The notes: a model not told the origin generated them from the letters alone. A DNA stretch of 64,000 nt from Pristionchus mayeri (GCA_036245805.1 BTRK01000005.1:22482984-22546983); one strand, 5' to 3'; positions 43,101 to 58,511 are shown, counted from the first letter of the stretch. Program-made: numbers and translations.

Positions 43101-46100
43101 GATATGTCTCCGGCATTTAGCTATCACGTTCTTAAGAACTTAGAATCAGTCAAGTAGTTAACTGGAAACCGGGAGTTTAGATGCAACGGTGCGCTGAGAT
43201 CGTGGGAAATATTGCTTGGATATGTCTCCGGCATTTAGCTATCACGTTCTTAAGAACTTAGAATCAGTCAAGTAGTTAACTGGAAACCGGGAGTTTAGAT
43301 GCAACGGTGCGCTGAGATCGTGGGCAAGATTGCTTGGATATGTTCCTGGCATTTAGCTCTCTCTTTCTTAGAAACGTCAGTAGTAAACATCTTCGGACAG
43401 AATGCTTGGATATGTCTCCGGCATTTAGCTATCGCGTTCTTAAGAACTTAGAATTAGTCAAGAAGTTAACTGGAAACCGGGAGTTTAGATGTAGCGGTGA
43501 GCTAAGATCGTGGGAAAGATTGCTTGGATATGTTCCTGGCATTTAGCTCTCTCTTTCTTAGAAACGTCAGTAGTAAAGATCTTCGGACAGAATGCTTGGA
43601 TACGTCTCCGGCATTTAGCTATCGCGTTCTTAAGAACTTAGAATTAGTCAAGAAGTTAACTGGAAACCGGGAGTTTAGATGGAACGGTGAGCTAAGATCG
43701 TGGGAAAGATTGCTTGGATATGTTCCTGGCATTTAGCTCTCTCTTTCTTAGAAACGTCAGTAGTAAAGATCTTCGGACAGAATGCTTGGATATGTCTCCG
43801 GCATTTAGCTATCACGTTCTTAAGAACTTAGAATCAGTCAAGTAGTTAACTGGAAACCGGGAGTTTAGATGCAACGGTGCGCTGAGATCGTGGGAAAGAT
43901 TGCTTGGATATGTTCCTGGCATTTAGCTCTCTCTTTCTTAGAAACGTCAGTAGTAAAGATCTTCGGACAGAATGCTTGGATATGTCTCCGGCATTTAGCT
44001 ATCACGTTCTTAAGAACTTAGAATCAGTCAAGTAGTTAACTGGAAACCGGGAGTTTAGATGCAACGGTGCGCTGAGATCGTGGGAAAGATTGCTTGGATA
44101 TGTTCCTGGCATTTAGCTCTCTCTTTCTTAGAAACGTCAGTAGTAAACATCTTCGGACAGAATGCTTGGATATGTCTCCGGCATTTAGCTATCGCGTTCT
44201 TAAGAACTTAGAATTAGTCAAGTAGTTAACTGGAAACCGGGAGTTTAGATGCAACGGTGCGCTGAGATCGTGGGAAAGATTGCTTGGATATGTTCCTGGC
44301 ATTTAGCTCTCTCTTTCTTAGAAACGTCAGTAGTAAACATCTTCGGACAGAATGCTTGGATATGTCTCCGGCATTTAGCTATCACGTTCTTAAGAACTTA
44401 GAATCAGTCAAGTAGTTAACTGGAAACCGGGAGTTTAGATGCAACGGTGCGCTGAGATCGTGGGAAATATTGCTTGGATATGTCTCCGGCATTTAGCTAT
44501 CACGTTCTTAAGAACTTAGAATCAGTCAAGTAGTTAACTGGAAACCGGGAGTTTAGATGCAACGGTGCGCTGAGATCGTGGGAAAGATTGCTTGGATATG
44601 TTCCTGGCATTTAGCTCTCTCTTTCTTAGAAACGTCAGTAGTAAACATCTTCGGACAGAATGCTTGGATATGTCTCCGGCATTTAGCTATCACGTTCTTA
44701 AGAACTTAGAATCAGTCAAGTAGTTAACTGGAAACCGGGAGTTTAGATGCAACGGTGCGCTGAGATCGTGGGAAATATTGCTTGGATATGTCTCCGGCAT
44801 TTAGCTATCACGTTCTTAAGAACTTAGAATCAGTCAAGTAGTTAACTGGAAACCGGGAGTTTAGATGCAACGGTGCGCTGAGATCGTGGGAAAGATTGCT
44901 TGGATATGTTCCTGGCATTTAGCTCTCTCTTTCTTAGAAACGTCAGTAGTAAACATCTTCGGACAGAATGCTTGGATATGTCTCCGGCATTTAGCTATCA
45001 CGTTCTTAAGAACTTAGAATCAGTCAAGTAGTTAACTGGAAACCGGGAGTTTAGATGCAACGGTGCGCTGAGATCGTGGGAAATATTGCTTGGATATGTC
45101 TCCGGCATTTAGCTATCACGTTCTTAAGAACTTAGAATCAGTCAAGTAGTTAACTGGAAACCGGGAGTTTAGATGCAACGGTGCGCTGAGATCGTGGGCA
45201 AGATTGCTTGGATATGTTCCTGGCATTTAGCTCTCTCTTTCTTAGAAACGTCAGTAGTAAACATCTTCGGACAGAATGCTTGGATATGTCTCCGGCATTT
45301 AGCTATCGCGTTCTTAAGAACTTAGAATTAGTCAAGAAGTTAACTGGAAACCGGGAGTTTAGATGTAGCGGTGAGCTAAGATCGTGGGAAAGATTGCTTG
45401 GATATGTTCCTGGCATTTAGCTCTCTCTTTCTTAGAAACGTCAGTAGTAAAGATCTTCGGACAGAATGCTTGGATATGTCTCCGGCATTTAGCTATCACG
45501 TTCTTAAGAACTTAGAATCAGTCAAGTAGTTAACTGGAAACCGGGAGTTTAGATGCAACGGTGCGCTGAGATCGTGGGAAAGATTGCTTGGATATGTTCC
45601 TGGCATTTAGCTCTCTCTTTCTTAGAAACGTCAGTAGTAAAGATCTTCGGACAGAATGCTTGGATATGTCTCCGGCATTTAGCTATCACGTTCTTAAGAA
45701 CTTAGAATCAGTCAAGTAGTTAACTGGAAACCGGGAGTTTAGATGCAACGGTGCGCTGAGATCGTGGGAAAGATTGCTTGGATATGTTCCTGGCATTTAG
45801 CTCTCTCTTTCTTAGAAACGTCAGTAGTAAACATCTTCGGACAGAATGCTTGGATATGTCTCCGGCATTTAGCTATCGCGTTCTTAAGAACTTAGAATTA
45901 GTCAAGTAGTTAACTGGAAACCGGGAGTTTAGATGCAACGGTGCGCTGAGATCGTGGGAAAGATTGCTTGGATATGTTCCTGGCATTTAGCTCTCTCTTT
46001 CTTAGAAACGTCAGTAGTAAAGATCTTCGGACAGAATGCTTGGATATGTCTCCGGCATTTAGCTATCACGTTCTTAAGAACTTAGAATCAGTCAAGTAGT

Positions 46101-49100
46101 TAACTGGAAACCGGGAGTTTAGATGCAACGGTGCGCTGAGATCGTGGGAAATATTGCTTGGATATGTCTCCGGCATTTAGCTATCACGTTCTTAAGAACT
46201 TAGAATCAGTCAAGTAGTTAACTGGAAACCGGGAGTTTAGATGCAACGGTGCGCTGAGATCGTGGGAAATATTGCTTGGATATGTCTCCGGCATTTAGCT
46301 ACCACGTTCTTAAGAACTTAGAATCAGTCAAGTAGTTAACTGGAAACCGGGAGTTTAGATGCAACGGTGCGCTGAGATCGTGGGAAAGATTGCTTGGATA
46401 TGTTCCTGGCATTTAGCTCTCTCTTTCTTAGAAACGTCAGTAGTAAACATCTTCGGACAGAATGCTTGGATATGTCTCCGGCATTTAGCTATCACGTTCT
46501 TAAGAACTTAGAATCAGTCAAGTAGTTAACTGGAAACCGGGAGTTTAGATGCAACGGTGCGCTGAGATCGTGGGAAATATTGCTTGGATATGTCTCCGGC
46601 ATTTAGCTATCACGTTCTTAAGAACTTAGAATCAGTCAAGTAGTTAACTGGAAACCGGGAGTTTAGATGCAACGGTGCGCTGAGATCGTGGGAAAGATTG
46701 CTTGGATATGTTCCTGGCATTTAGCTCTCTCTTTCTTAGAAACGTCAGTAGTAAACATCTTCGGACAGAATGCTTGGATATGTCTCCGGCATTTAGCTAT
46801 CGCGTTCTTAAGAACTTAGAATTAGTCAAGTAGTTAACTGGAAACCGGGAGTTTAGATGCAACGGTGCGCTGAGATCGTGGGAAAGATTGCTTGGATATG
46901 TTCCTGGCATTTAGCTCTCTCTTTCTTAGAAACGTCAGTAGTAAACATCTTCGGACAGAATGCTTGGATATGTCTCCGGCATTTAGCTATCACGTTCTTA
47001 AGAACTTAGAATCAGTCAAGTAGTTAACTGGAAACCGGGAGTTTAGATGCAACGGTGCGCTGAGATCGTGGGAAATATTGCTTGGATATGTCTCCGGCAT
47101 TTAGCTACCACGTTCTTAAGAACTTAGAATCAGTCAAGTAGTTAACTGGAAACCGGGAGTTTAGATGCAACGGTGCGCTGAGATCGTGGGAAAGATTGCT
47201 TGGATATGTTCCTGGCATTTAGCTCTCTCTTTCTTAGAAACGTCAGTAGTAAACATCTTCGGACAGAATGCTTGGATATGTCTCCGGCATTTAGCTATCA
47301 CGTTCTTAAGAACTTAGAATCAGTCAAGTAGTTAACTGGAAACCGGGAGTTTAGATGCAACGGTGCGCTGAGATCGTGGGAAATATTGCTTGGATATGTC
47401 TCCGGCATTTAGCTATCACGTTCTTAAGAACTTAGAATCAGTCAAGTAGTTAACTGGAAACCGGGAGTTTAGATGCAACGGTGCGCTGAGATCGTGGGAA
47501 AGATTGCTTGGATATGTTCCTGGCATTTAGCTCTCTCTTTCTTAGAAACGTCAGTAGTAAACATCTTCGGACAGAATGCTTGGATATGTCTCCGGCATTT
47601 AGCTATCACGTTCTTAAGAACTTAGAATCAGTCAAGTAGTTAACTGGAAACCGGGAGTTTAGATGCAACGGTGCGCTGAGATCGTGGGAAATATTGCTTG
47701 GATATGTCTCCGGCATTTAGCTATCACGTTCTTAAGAACTTAGAATCAGTCAAGTAGTTAACTGGAAACCGGGAGTTTAGATGCAACGGTGCGCTGAGAT
47801 CGTGGGCAAGATTGCTTGGATATGTTCCTGGCATTTAGCTCTCTCTTTCTTAGAAACGTCAGTAGTAAACATCTTCGGACAGAATGCTTGGATATGTCTC
47901 CGGCATTTAGCTATCGCGTTCTTAAGAACTTAGAATTAGTCAAGAAGTTAACTGGAAACCGGGAGTTTAGATGTAGCGGTGAGCTAAGATCGTGGGAAAG
48001 ATTGCTTGGATATGTTCCTGGCATTTAGCTCTCTCTTTCTTAGAAACGTCAGTAGTAAAGATCTTCGGACAGAATGCTTGGATATGTCTCCGGCATTTAG
48101 CTATCACGTTCTTAAGAACTTAGAATCAGTCAAGTAGTTAACTGGAAACCGGGAGTTTAGATGCAACGGTGCGCTGAGATCGTGGGAAAGATTGCTTGGA
48201 TATGTTCCTGGCATTTAGCTCTCTCTTTCTTAGAAACGTCAGTAGTAAACATCTTCGGACAGAATGCTTGGATATGTCTCCGGCATTTAGCTATCACGTT
48301 CTTAAGAACTTAGAATCAGTCAAGTAGTTAACTGGAAACCGGGAGTTTAGATGCAACGGTGCGCTGAGATCGTGGGAAATATTGCTTGGATATGTCTCCG
48401 GCATTTAGCTATCACGTTCTTAAGAACTTAGAATCAGTCAAGTAGTTAACTGGAAACCGGGAGTTTAGATGCAACGGTGCGCTGAGATCGTGGGAAAGAT
48501 TGCTTGGATATGTTCCTGGCATTTAGCTCTCTCTTTCTTAGAAACGTCAGTAGTAAACATCTTCGGACAGAATGCTTGGATATGTCTCCGGCATTTAGCT
48601 ATCACGTTCTTAAGAACTTAGAATCAGTCAAGTAGTTAACTGGAAACCGGGAGTTTAGATGCAACGGTGCGCTGAGATCGTGGGAAATATTGCTTGGATA
48701 TGTCTCCGGCATTTAGCTATCACGTTCTTAAGAACTTAGAATCAGTCAAGTAGTTAACTGGAAACCGGGAGTTTAGATGCAACGGTGCGCTGAGATCGTG
48801 GGAAAGATTGCTTGGATATGTTCCTGGCATTTAGCTCTCTCTTTCTTAGAAACGTCAGTAGTAAACATCTTCGGACAGAATGCTTGGATATGTCTCCGGC
48901 ATTTAGCTATCACGTTCTTAAGAACTTAGAATCAGTCAAGTAGTTAACTGGAAACCGGGAGTTTAGATGCAACGGTGCGCTGAGATCGTGGGCAAGATTG
49001 CTTGGATATGTTCCTGGCATTTAGCTCTCTCTTTCTTAGAAACGTCAGTAGTAAACATCTTCGGACAGAATGCTTGGATATGTCTCCGGCATTTAGCTAT

Positions 49101-52100
49101 CGCGTTCTTAAGAACTTAGAATTAGTCAAGAAGTTAACTGGAAACCGGGAGTTTAGATGTAGCGGTGAGCTAAGATCGTGGGAAAGATTGCTTGGATATG
49201 TTCCTGGCATTTAGCTCTCTCTTTCTTAGAAACGTCAGTAGTAAAGATCTTCGGACAGAATGCTTGGATATGTCTCCGGCATTTAGCTATCACGTTCTTA
49301 AGAACTTAGAATCAGTCAAGTAGTTAACTGGAAACCGGGAGTTTAGATGCAACGGTGCGCTGAGATCGTGGGAAAGATTGCTTGGATATGTTCCTGGCAT
49401 TTAGCTCTCTCTTTCTTAGAAACGTCAGTAGTAAAGATCTTCGGACAGAATGCTTGGATATGTCTCCGGCATTTAGCTATCACGTTCTTAAGAACTTAGA
49501 ATCAGTCAAGTAGTTAACTGGAAACCGGGAGTTTAGATGCAACGGTGCGCTGAGATCGTGGGAAAGATTGCTTGGATATGTTCCTGGCATTTAGCTCTCT
49601 CTTTCTTAGAAACGTCAGTAGTAAACATCTTCGGACAGAATGCTTGGATATGTCTCCGGCATTTAGCTATCGCGTTCTTAAGAACTTAGAATTAGTCAAG
49701 TAGTTAACTGGAAACCGGGAGTTTAGATGCAACGGTGCGCTGAGATCGTGGGAAAGATTGCTTGGATATGTTCCTGGCATTTAGCTCTCTCTTTCTTAGA
49801 AACGTCAGTAGTAAAGATCTTCGGACAGAATGCTTGGATATGTCTCCGGCATTTAGCTATCACGTTCTTAAGAACTTAGAATCAGTCAAGTAGTTAACTG
49901 GAAACCGGGAGTTTAGATGCAACGGTGCGCTGAGATCGTGGGAAATATTGCTTGGATATGTCTCCGGCATTTAGCTATCACGTTCTTAAGAACTTAGAAT
50001 CAGTCAAGTAGTTAACTGGAAACCGGGAGTTTAGATGCAACGGTGCGCTGAGATCGTGGGAAAGATTGCTTGGATATGTTCCTGGCATTTAGCTCTCTCT
50101 TTCTTAGAAACGTCAGTAGTAAACATCTTCGGACAGAATGCTTGGATATGTCTCCGGCATTTAGCTATCACGTTCTTAAGAACTTAGAATCAGTCAAGTA
50201 GTTAACTGGAAACCGGGAGTTTAGATGCAACGGTGCGCTGAGATCGTGGGAAATATTGCTTGGATATGTCTCCGGCATTTAGCTATCACGTTCTTAAGAA
50301 CTTAGAATCAGTCAAGTAGTTAACTGGAAACCGGGAGTTTAGATGCAACGGTGCGCTGAGATCGTGGGCAAGATTGCTTGGATATGTTCCTGGCATTTAG
50401 CTCTCTCTTTCTTAGAAACGTCAGTAGTAAACATCTTCGGACAGAATGCTTGGATATGTCTCCGGCATTTAGCTATCGCGTTCTTAAGAACTTAGAATTA
50501 GTCAAGAAGTTAACTGGAAACCGGGAGTTTAGATGTAACGGTGAGCTAAGATCGTGGGAAAGATTGCTTGGATATGTATCCGGCATTTAGCTATCACTTT
50601 CTTAGACACTTAGAAACGTCAGTAGTAAAGATCTTCGGACAGAATGCTTGGATATGTCTCCGGCATTTAGCTATCACGTTCTTAAGAACTTAGAATCAGT
50701 CAAGTAGTTAACTGGAAACCGGGAGTTTAGATGCAACGGTGCGCTGAGATCGTGGGAAAGATTGCTTGGATATGTTCCTGGCATTTAGCTCTCTCTTTCT
50801 TAGAAACGTCAGTAGTAAACATCTTCGGACAGAATGCTTGGATATGTCTCCGGCATTTAGCTATCGCGTTCTTAAGAACTTAGAATTAGTCAAGAAGTTA
50901 ACTGGAAACCGGGAGTTTAGATGTAACGGTGAGCTAAGATCGTGGGAAAGATTGCTTGGATATGTTCCTGGCATTTAGCTCTCTCTTTCTTAGAAACGTC
51001 AGTAGTAAAGATCTTCGGACAGAATGCTTGGATATGTCTCCGGCATTTAGCTATCACGTTCTTAAGAACTTAGAATCAGTCAAGTAGTTAACTGGAAACC
51101 GGGAGTTTAGATGCAACGGTGCGCTGAGATTGTGGGAAATATTGCTTGGATATGTCTCCGGCATTTAGCTATCACGTTCTTAAGAACTTAGAATCAGTCA
51201 AGTAGTTAACTGGAAACCGGGAGTTTAGATGCAACGGTGCGCTGAGATCGTGGGAAAGATTGCTTGGATATGTTCCTGGCATTTAGCTCTCTCTTTCTTA
51301 GAAACGTCAGTAGTAAACATCTTCGGACAGAATGCTTGGATATGTCTCCGGCATTTAGCTATCGCGTTCTTAAGAACTTAGAATTAGTCAAGAAGTTAAC
51401 TGGAAACCGGGAGTTTAGATGTAACGGTGAGCTAAGATCGTGGGAAAGATTGCTTGGATATGTTCCTGGCATTTAGCTCTCTCTTTCTTAGAAACGTCAG
51501 TAGTAAAGATCTTCGGACAGAATGCTTGGATACGTCTCCGGCATTTAGCTATCGCGTTCTTAAGAACTTAGAATTAGTCAAGAAGTTAACTGGAAACCGG
51601 GAGTTTAGATGTAACGGTGAGCTAAGATCGTGGGAAAGATTGCTTGGATATGTTCCTGGCATTTAGCTCTCTCTTTCTTGGAAACGTCAGTAGTAAAGAT
51701 CTTCGGACAGATTGTTTGGATATGTCTCCGGCATTTAGCTATCACGTTCTTAAGAACTTAGAATCAGTCAAGTAGTTAACTGGAAACCGGGAGTTTAGAT
51801 GCAACGGTGCGCTGAGATCGTGGGAAAGATTGCTTGGATATGTTCCTGGCATTTAGCTCTCTCTTTCTTAGAAAAGTCAGTAGTAAACATCTTCGGACAG
51901 AATGCTTGGATATGTTCCCGGCATTTAGCTATCACGTTCTTAAGAACTTAGAATCAGTCAAGTAGTTAACTGGAAACCGGGAGTTTAGATGCAACGGTGC
52001 GCTGAGATCGTGGGAAATATTGCTTGGATATGTCTCCGGCATTTAGCTATCACGTTCTTAAGAACTTAGAATCAGTCAAGTAGTTAACTGGAAACCGGGA

Positions 52101-55100
52101 GTTTAGATGCAACGGTGCGCTGAGATCGTGGGAAAGATTGCTTGGATATGTTCCTGGCATTTAGCTCTCTCTTTCTTAGAAACGTCAGTAGTAAACATCT
52201 TCGGACAGAATGCTTGGATATGTCTCCGGCATTTAGCTATCGCGTTCTTAAGAACTTAGAATTAGTCAAGAAGTTAACTGGAAACCGGGAGTTTAGATGT
52301 AACGGTGAGCTAAGATCGTGGGAAAGATTGCTTGGATATGTTCCTGGCATTTAGCTCTCTCTTTCTTAGAAACGTCAGTAGTAAAGATCTTCGGACAGAA
52401 TGCTTGGATATGTCTCCGGCATTTAGCTATCGCGTTCTTAAGAACTTAGAATTAGTCAAGTAGTTAACTGGAAACCGGGAGTTTAGATGCAACGGTGCGC
52501 TGAGATCGTGGGAAAGATTGCTTGGATATGTTCCTGGCATTTAGCTCTCTCTTTCTTAGAAACGTCAGTAGTAAACATCTTCGGACAGAATGCTTGGATA
52601 TGTCTCCGGCATTTAGCTATCACGTTCTTAAGAACTTAGAATCAGTCAAGTAGTTAACTGGAAACCGGGAGTTTAGATGCAACGGTGCGCTGAGATCGTG
52701 GGAAATATTGCTTGGATATGTCTCCGGCATTTAGCTATCACGTTCTTAAGAACTTAGAATCAGTCAAGTAGTTAACTGGAAACCGGGAGTTTAGATGCAA
52801 CGGTGCGCTGAGATCGTGGGAAAGATTGCTTGGATATGTTCCTGGCATTTAGCTCTCTCTTTCTTAGAAACGTCAGTAGTAAACATCTTCGGACAGAATG
52901 CTTGGATATGTCTCCGGCATTTAGCTATCGCGTTCTTAAGAACTTAGACTTAGTCAAGAAGTTAACTGGAAACCGGTAGTTTAGATGTAACGGTGAGCTA
53001 AGATCGTGGGAAAGATTGCTTGGATATGTTCCCGGCATTTAGCTATCACTTTCTTAAGAACTTAGAATCAGTCAAGTAGTTAACTGGAAACCGGGAGTTT
53101 AGATGTAACGGTGCGCTGAGATCGTGGGAAAGATTGCTTGGATATGTTCCCGGCATTTAGCTATCACGTTCTTAAGAACTTAGAACCAGTCAAGTAGTTA
53201 ACTGGAAACCGGGAATTTAGATGTAACGGTGCGCTGAGATCGTGGGAAAGATTGCTTGGATATGTTCCTGGCATTTAGCTCTCTCTTTCTTAGAAACGTC
53301 AGTAGTAAAGATCTTCGGACAGAATGCTTGGATATGTCTCCGTCATTTAGCTATCACGTTCTTAAGAACTTAGAATCAGTCAAGTAGTTAACTGGAAACC
53401 GGGAGTTTAGATGCAACGGTGCGCTGAGATCGTGGGAAAGATTGCTTGGATATGTTCCTGGCATTTAGCTCTCTCTTTCTTAGAAACGTCAGTAGTAAAC
53501 ATCTTCGGACAGAATGCTTGGATATGTCTCCGGCATTTAGCTATCGCGTTCTTAAGAACTTAGAATTAGTCAAGAAGTTAACTGGAAACCGGGAGTTTAG
53601 ATGTAACGGTGAGCTAAGATCGTGGGAAAGATTGCTTGGATATGTTCCTGGCATTTAGCTCTCTCTTTCTTAGAAACGTCAGTAGTAAAGATCTTCGGAC
53701 AGAATGCTTGGATATGTCTCCGGCATTTAGCTATCGCGTTCTTAAGAACTTAGAATTAGTCAAGTAGTTAACTGGAAACCGGGAGTTTAGATGCAACGGT
53801 GCGCTGAGATCGTGGGAAAGATTGCTTGGATATGTTCCTGGCATTTAGCTCTCTCTTTCTTAGAAACGTCAGTAGTAAACATCTTCGGACAGAATGCTTG
53901 GATATGTCTCCGGCATTTAGCTATCACGTTCTTAAGAACTTAGAATCAGTCAAGTAGTTAACTGGAAACCGGGAGTTTAGATGCAACGGTGCGCTGAGAT
54001 CGTGGGAAATATTGCTTGGATATGTCTCCGGCATTTAGCTATCACGTTCTTAAGAACTTAGAATCAGTCAAGTAGTTAACTGGAAACCGGGAGTTTAGAT
54101 GCAACGGTGCGCTGAGATCGTGGGAAAGATTGCTTGGATATGTTCCTGGCATTTAGCTCTCTCTTTCTTAGAAACGTCAGTAGTAAACATCTTCGGACAG
54201 AATGCTTGGATATGTCTCCGGCATTTAGCTATCGCGTTCTTAAGAACTTAGACTTAGTCAAGAAGTTAACTGGAAACCGGGAGTTTAGATGTAACGGTGA
54301 GCTAAGATCGTGGGAAAGATTGCTTGGATATGTTCCCGGCATTTAGCTATCACTTTCTTAAGAACTTAGAACCAGTCAAGTAGTTAACTGGAAACCGGGA
54401 GTTTAGATGTAACGGTGCGCTGAGATCGTGGGAAAGATTGCTTGGATATGTTCCCGGCATTTAGCTATCACGTTCTTAAGAACTTAGAACCAGTCAAGTA
54501 GTTAACTGGAAACCGGGAATTTAGATGTAACGGTGCGCTGAGATCGTGGGAAAGATTGCTTGGATATGTTCCCGGCATTTAGCTATCACGTTCTTAAGAA
54601 CTTAGAACCAGTCAAGTAGTTAACTGGAAACCGGGAGTTTAGATGTAACGGTACGCTGGTATCGTGGGAAAGATTGCTTGGATATGTTCCCGGAATTTAG
54701 CTATCACGTTCTTAAGAACTTAGAACCAGTCAAGTAGTTAACTGGAAACCGGGAGTTTAGATGTAACGGTGCGCTGAGATCGTGGGAAAGATTGCTTGGA
54801 TATGTCTCCGGCATTTAGCTATCGCGTTCTTAAGAACTTAGAACCAGTCAAGTAGTTAACTGGAAACCGGGAGTTTAGATGTAACGGTGCGCTGAGATCG
54901 TCCGAAAGAATGCTCGGATATGTATCCGGCATTTAGCTATCACTTTGTTAGAAACTTAGATACGTCAGTAGTAAACATCTTCGGAAATAATGCTTGGATA
55001 TGTTCCCGGCATTTAGCTATCACGTTCTTAAGAACTTAGAACCAGTCAAGTAGTTAACTGGAAACCGGGAGTTTAGATGTAACGGTACGCTGGTATCGTG

Positions 55101-55487
55101 GGAAAGATTGCTTGGATATGTTCCCGGAATTTAGCTATCACGTTCTTAAGAACTTAGAACCAGTCAAGTAGTTAACTGGAAACCGGGAGTTTAGATGTAA
55201 CGGTGCGCTGAGATCGTGGGAAAGATTGCTTGGATATGTCTCCGGCATTTAGCTATCGCGTTCTTAAGAACTTAGAACCAGTCAAGTAGTTAACTGGAAA
55301 CCGGGAGTTTAGATGTAACGGTGCGCTGAGATCGTCCGAAAGAATGCTCGGATATGTATCCGGCATTTAGCTATCACTTTGTTAGAAACTTAGATACGTC
55401 AGTAGTAAACATCTTCGGAAATAATGCTTGGATATGTTCCCGGCATTGAGCTATCACGTTCTTAAGAACTTAGAACCAGTCAAGTAG
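37200..55487 (+). repeat. Insert-free core of the satellite array
   Basis: 18.3 kb without any 321-bp insert. It contains the 1802-bp super-repeat (the same variant recurs at 39,042, 40,844 and 42,646) and long runs of 308-bp repeats (markers at 39,601, 39,909, 40,217, 40,525 and again 41,403, 41,711, 42,019, 42,327). Confidence 0.9.
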
Positions 55488-55808
55488 CGCTGCGAGCAGG
55501 GGAGTGTTTATTTAATTATATTATTTCGCTGATTGATAAAATATATGGTAATCTATTTGCTAATTCTTTTGAATTTCACGGATGATGCCATCCCTATCCA
55601 ATCACGGCCAAACCGTCGAAGAGTATGAATCTTGAGAAGATGCGATGAAGAATACGGCTCAAACACTGCTCAACTACGGCTCGATTAGTTTATACGGCTC
55701 GTTAATTTTATCCTCAAATAAATATTTTAATATTATTGCGCAGTGTTTATTGCAAATAAAGAGTATATTTCTTTGACATTTTTTCTTCATTTTTTTCACT
55801 TTTTGAAA
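55488..55808 (+). repeat. 321-bp insert, copy 5
   Basis: Same junctions; followed by a different monomer variant (gatgCaacgg) from that following copies 1-4. Confidence 0.93.
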
Positions 55809-58190
55809 CTTAGAAACGAGTCAAGTAGTTAACTGGAAACCGGGAGTTTAGATGCAACGGTGCGCTGAGATCGTGGGAAAGATTGCTTGGATATGTTCCT
55901 GGCATTTAGCTCTCTCTTTCTTAGAAACGTCAGTAGTAAACATCTTCGGACAGAATGCTTGGATATGTCTCCGGCATTTAGCTATCACGTTCTTAAGAAC
56001 TTAGAATCAGTCAAGTAGTTAACTGGAAACCGGGAGTTTAGATGCAACGGTGCGCTGAGATCGTGGGAAATATTGCTTGGATATGTCTCCGGCATTTAGC
56101 TATCACGTTCTTAAGAACTTAGAATCAGTCAAGTAGTTAACTGGAAACCGGGAGTTTAGATGCAACGGTGCGCTGAGATCGTGGGAAAGATTGCTTGGAT
56201 ATGTTCCTGGCATTTAGCTCTCTCTTTCTTAGAAACGTCAGTAGTAAACATCTTCGGACAGAATGCTTGGATATGTCTCCGGCATTTAGCTATCGCGTTC
56301 TTAAGAACTTAGAATTAGTCAAGAAGTTAACTGGAAACCGGGAGTTTAGATGTAACGGTGAGCTAAGATCGTGGGAAAGATTGCTTGGATATGTTCCCGG
56401 CATTTAGCTATCACTTTCTTAGACACTTAGAAACGTCAGTAGTAAAGATCTTCGGACAGAATGCTTGGATATGTCTCCGGCATTTAGCTATCACGTTCTT
56501 AAGAACTTAGAATCAGTCAAGTAGTTAACTGGAAACCGGGAGTTTAGATGCAACGGTGCGCTGAGATCGTGGGAAAGATTGCTTGGATATGTTCCTGGCA
56601 TTTAGCTCTCTCTTTCTTAGAAACGTCAGTAGTAAACATCTTCGGACAGAATGCTTGGATATGTCTCCGGCATTTAGCTATCGCGTTCTTAAGAACTTAG
56701 AATTAGTCAAGAAGTTAACTGGAAACCGGGAGTTTAGATGTAACGGTGAGCTAAGATCGTGGGAAAGATTGCTTGGATATGTTCCTGGCATTTAGCTCTC
56801 TCTTTCTTAGAAACGTCAGTAGTAAAGATCTTCGGACAGAATGCTTGGATATGTCTCCGGCATTTAGCTATCGCGTTCTTAAGAACTTAGAATTAGTCAA
56901 GTAGTTAACTGGAAACCGGGAGTTTAGATGCAACGGTGCGCTGAGATCGTGGGAAAGATTGCTTGGATATGTTCCTGGCATTTAGCTCTCTCTTTCTTAG
57001 AAACGTCAGTAGTAAACATCTTCGGACAGAATGCTTGGATATGTCTCCGGCATTTAGCTATCACGTTCTTAAGAACTTAGAATCAGTCAAGTAGTTAACT
57101 GGAAACCGGGAGTTTAGATGCAACGGTGCGCTGAGATCGTGGGAAATATTGCTTGGATATGTCTCCGGCATTTAGCTATCACGTTCTTAAGAACTTAGAA
57201 TCAGTCAAGTAGTTAACTGGAAACCGGGAGTTTAGATGCAACGGTGCGCTGAGATCGTGGGAAAGATTGCTTGGATATGTTCCTGGCATTTAGCTCTCTC
57301 TTTCTTAGAAACGTCAGTAGTAAACATCTTCGGACAGAATGCTTGGATATGTCTCCGGCATTTAGCTATCGCGTTCTTAAGAACTTAGACTTAGTCAAGA
57401 AGTTAACTGGAAACCGGGAGTTTAGATGTAACGGTGAGCTAAGATCGTGGGAAAGATTGCTTGGATATGTTCCCGGCATTTAGCTATCACTTTCTTAAGA
57501 ACTTAGAACCAGTCAAGTAGTTAACTGGAAACCGGGAGTTTAGATGTAACGGTGCGCTGAGATCGTGGGAAAGATTGCTTGGATATGTTCCCGGCATTTA
57601 GCTATCACGTTCTTAAGAACTTAGAACCAGTCAAGTAGTTAACTGGAAACCGGGAATTTAGATGTAACGGTGCGCTAAGATCGTGGGAAAGATTGCTTGG
57701 ATATGTTCCCGGCATTTAGCTATCACGTTCTTAAGAACTTAGAACCAGTCAAGTAGTTAACTGGAAACCGGGAGTTTAGATGTAACGGTACGCTGGTATC
57801 GTGGGAAAGATTGCTTGGATATGTTCCCGGAATTTAGCTATCACGTTCTTAAGAACTTAGAACCAGTCAAGTAGTTAACTGGAAACCGGGAGTTTAGATG
57901 TAACGGTGCGCTGAGATCGTGGGAAAGATTGCTTGGATATGTCTCCGGCATTTAGCTATCGCGTTCTTAAGAACTTAGAACCAGTCAAGTAGTTAACTGG
58001 AAACCGGGAGTTTAGATGTAACGGTGCGCTGAGATCGTCCGAAAGAATGCTCGGATATGTATCCGGCATTTAGCTATCACTTTGTTAGAAACTTAGATAC
58101 GTCAGTAGTAAACATCTTCGGAAATAATGCTTGGATATGTTCCCGGCATTGAGCTATCACGTTCTTAAGAACTTAGAACCAGTCAAGTAG

Positions 58191-58511
58191 CGCTGCGAGC
58201 AGGGGAGTGTTTATTTAATTATATTATTTCGCTGATTGATAAAATATATGGTAATCTATTTGCTAATTCTTTTGAATTTCACGGATGATGCCATCCCTAT
58301 CCAATCACGGCCAAACCGTCGAAGAGTATGAATCTTGAGAAGATGCGATGAAGAATACGGCTCAAACACTGCTCAACTACGGCTCGATTAGTTTATACGG
58401 CTCGTTAATTTTATCCTCAAATAAATATTTTAATATTATTGCGCAGTGTTTATTGCAAATAAAGAGTATATTTCTTTGACATTTTTTCTTCATTTTTTTC
58501 ACTTTTTGAAA
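58191..58511 (+). repeat. 321-bp insert, copy 6
   Basis: Same junctions; followed by the gatgTaacgg..cgtccgaaag monomer variant, as after copies 1-4. Confidence 0.93.
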
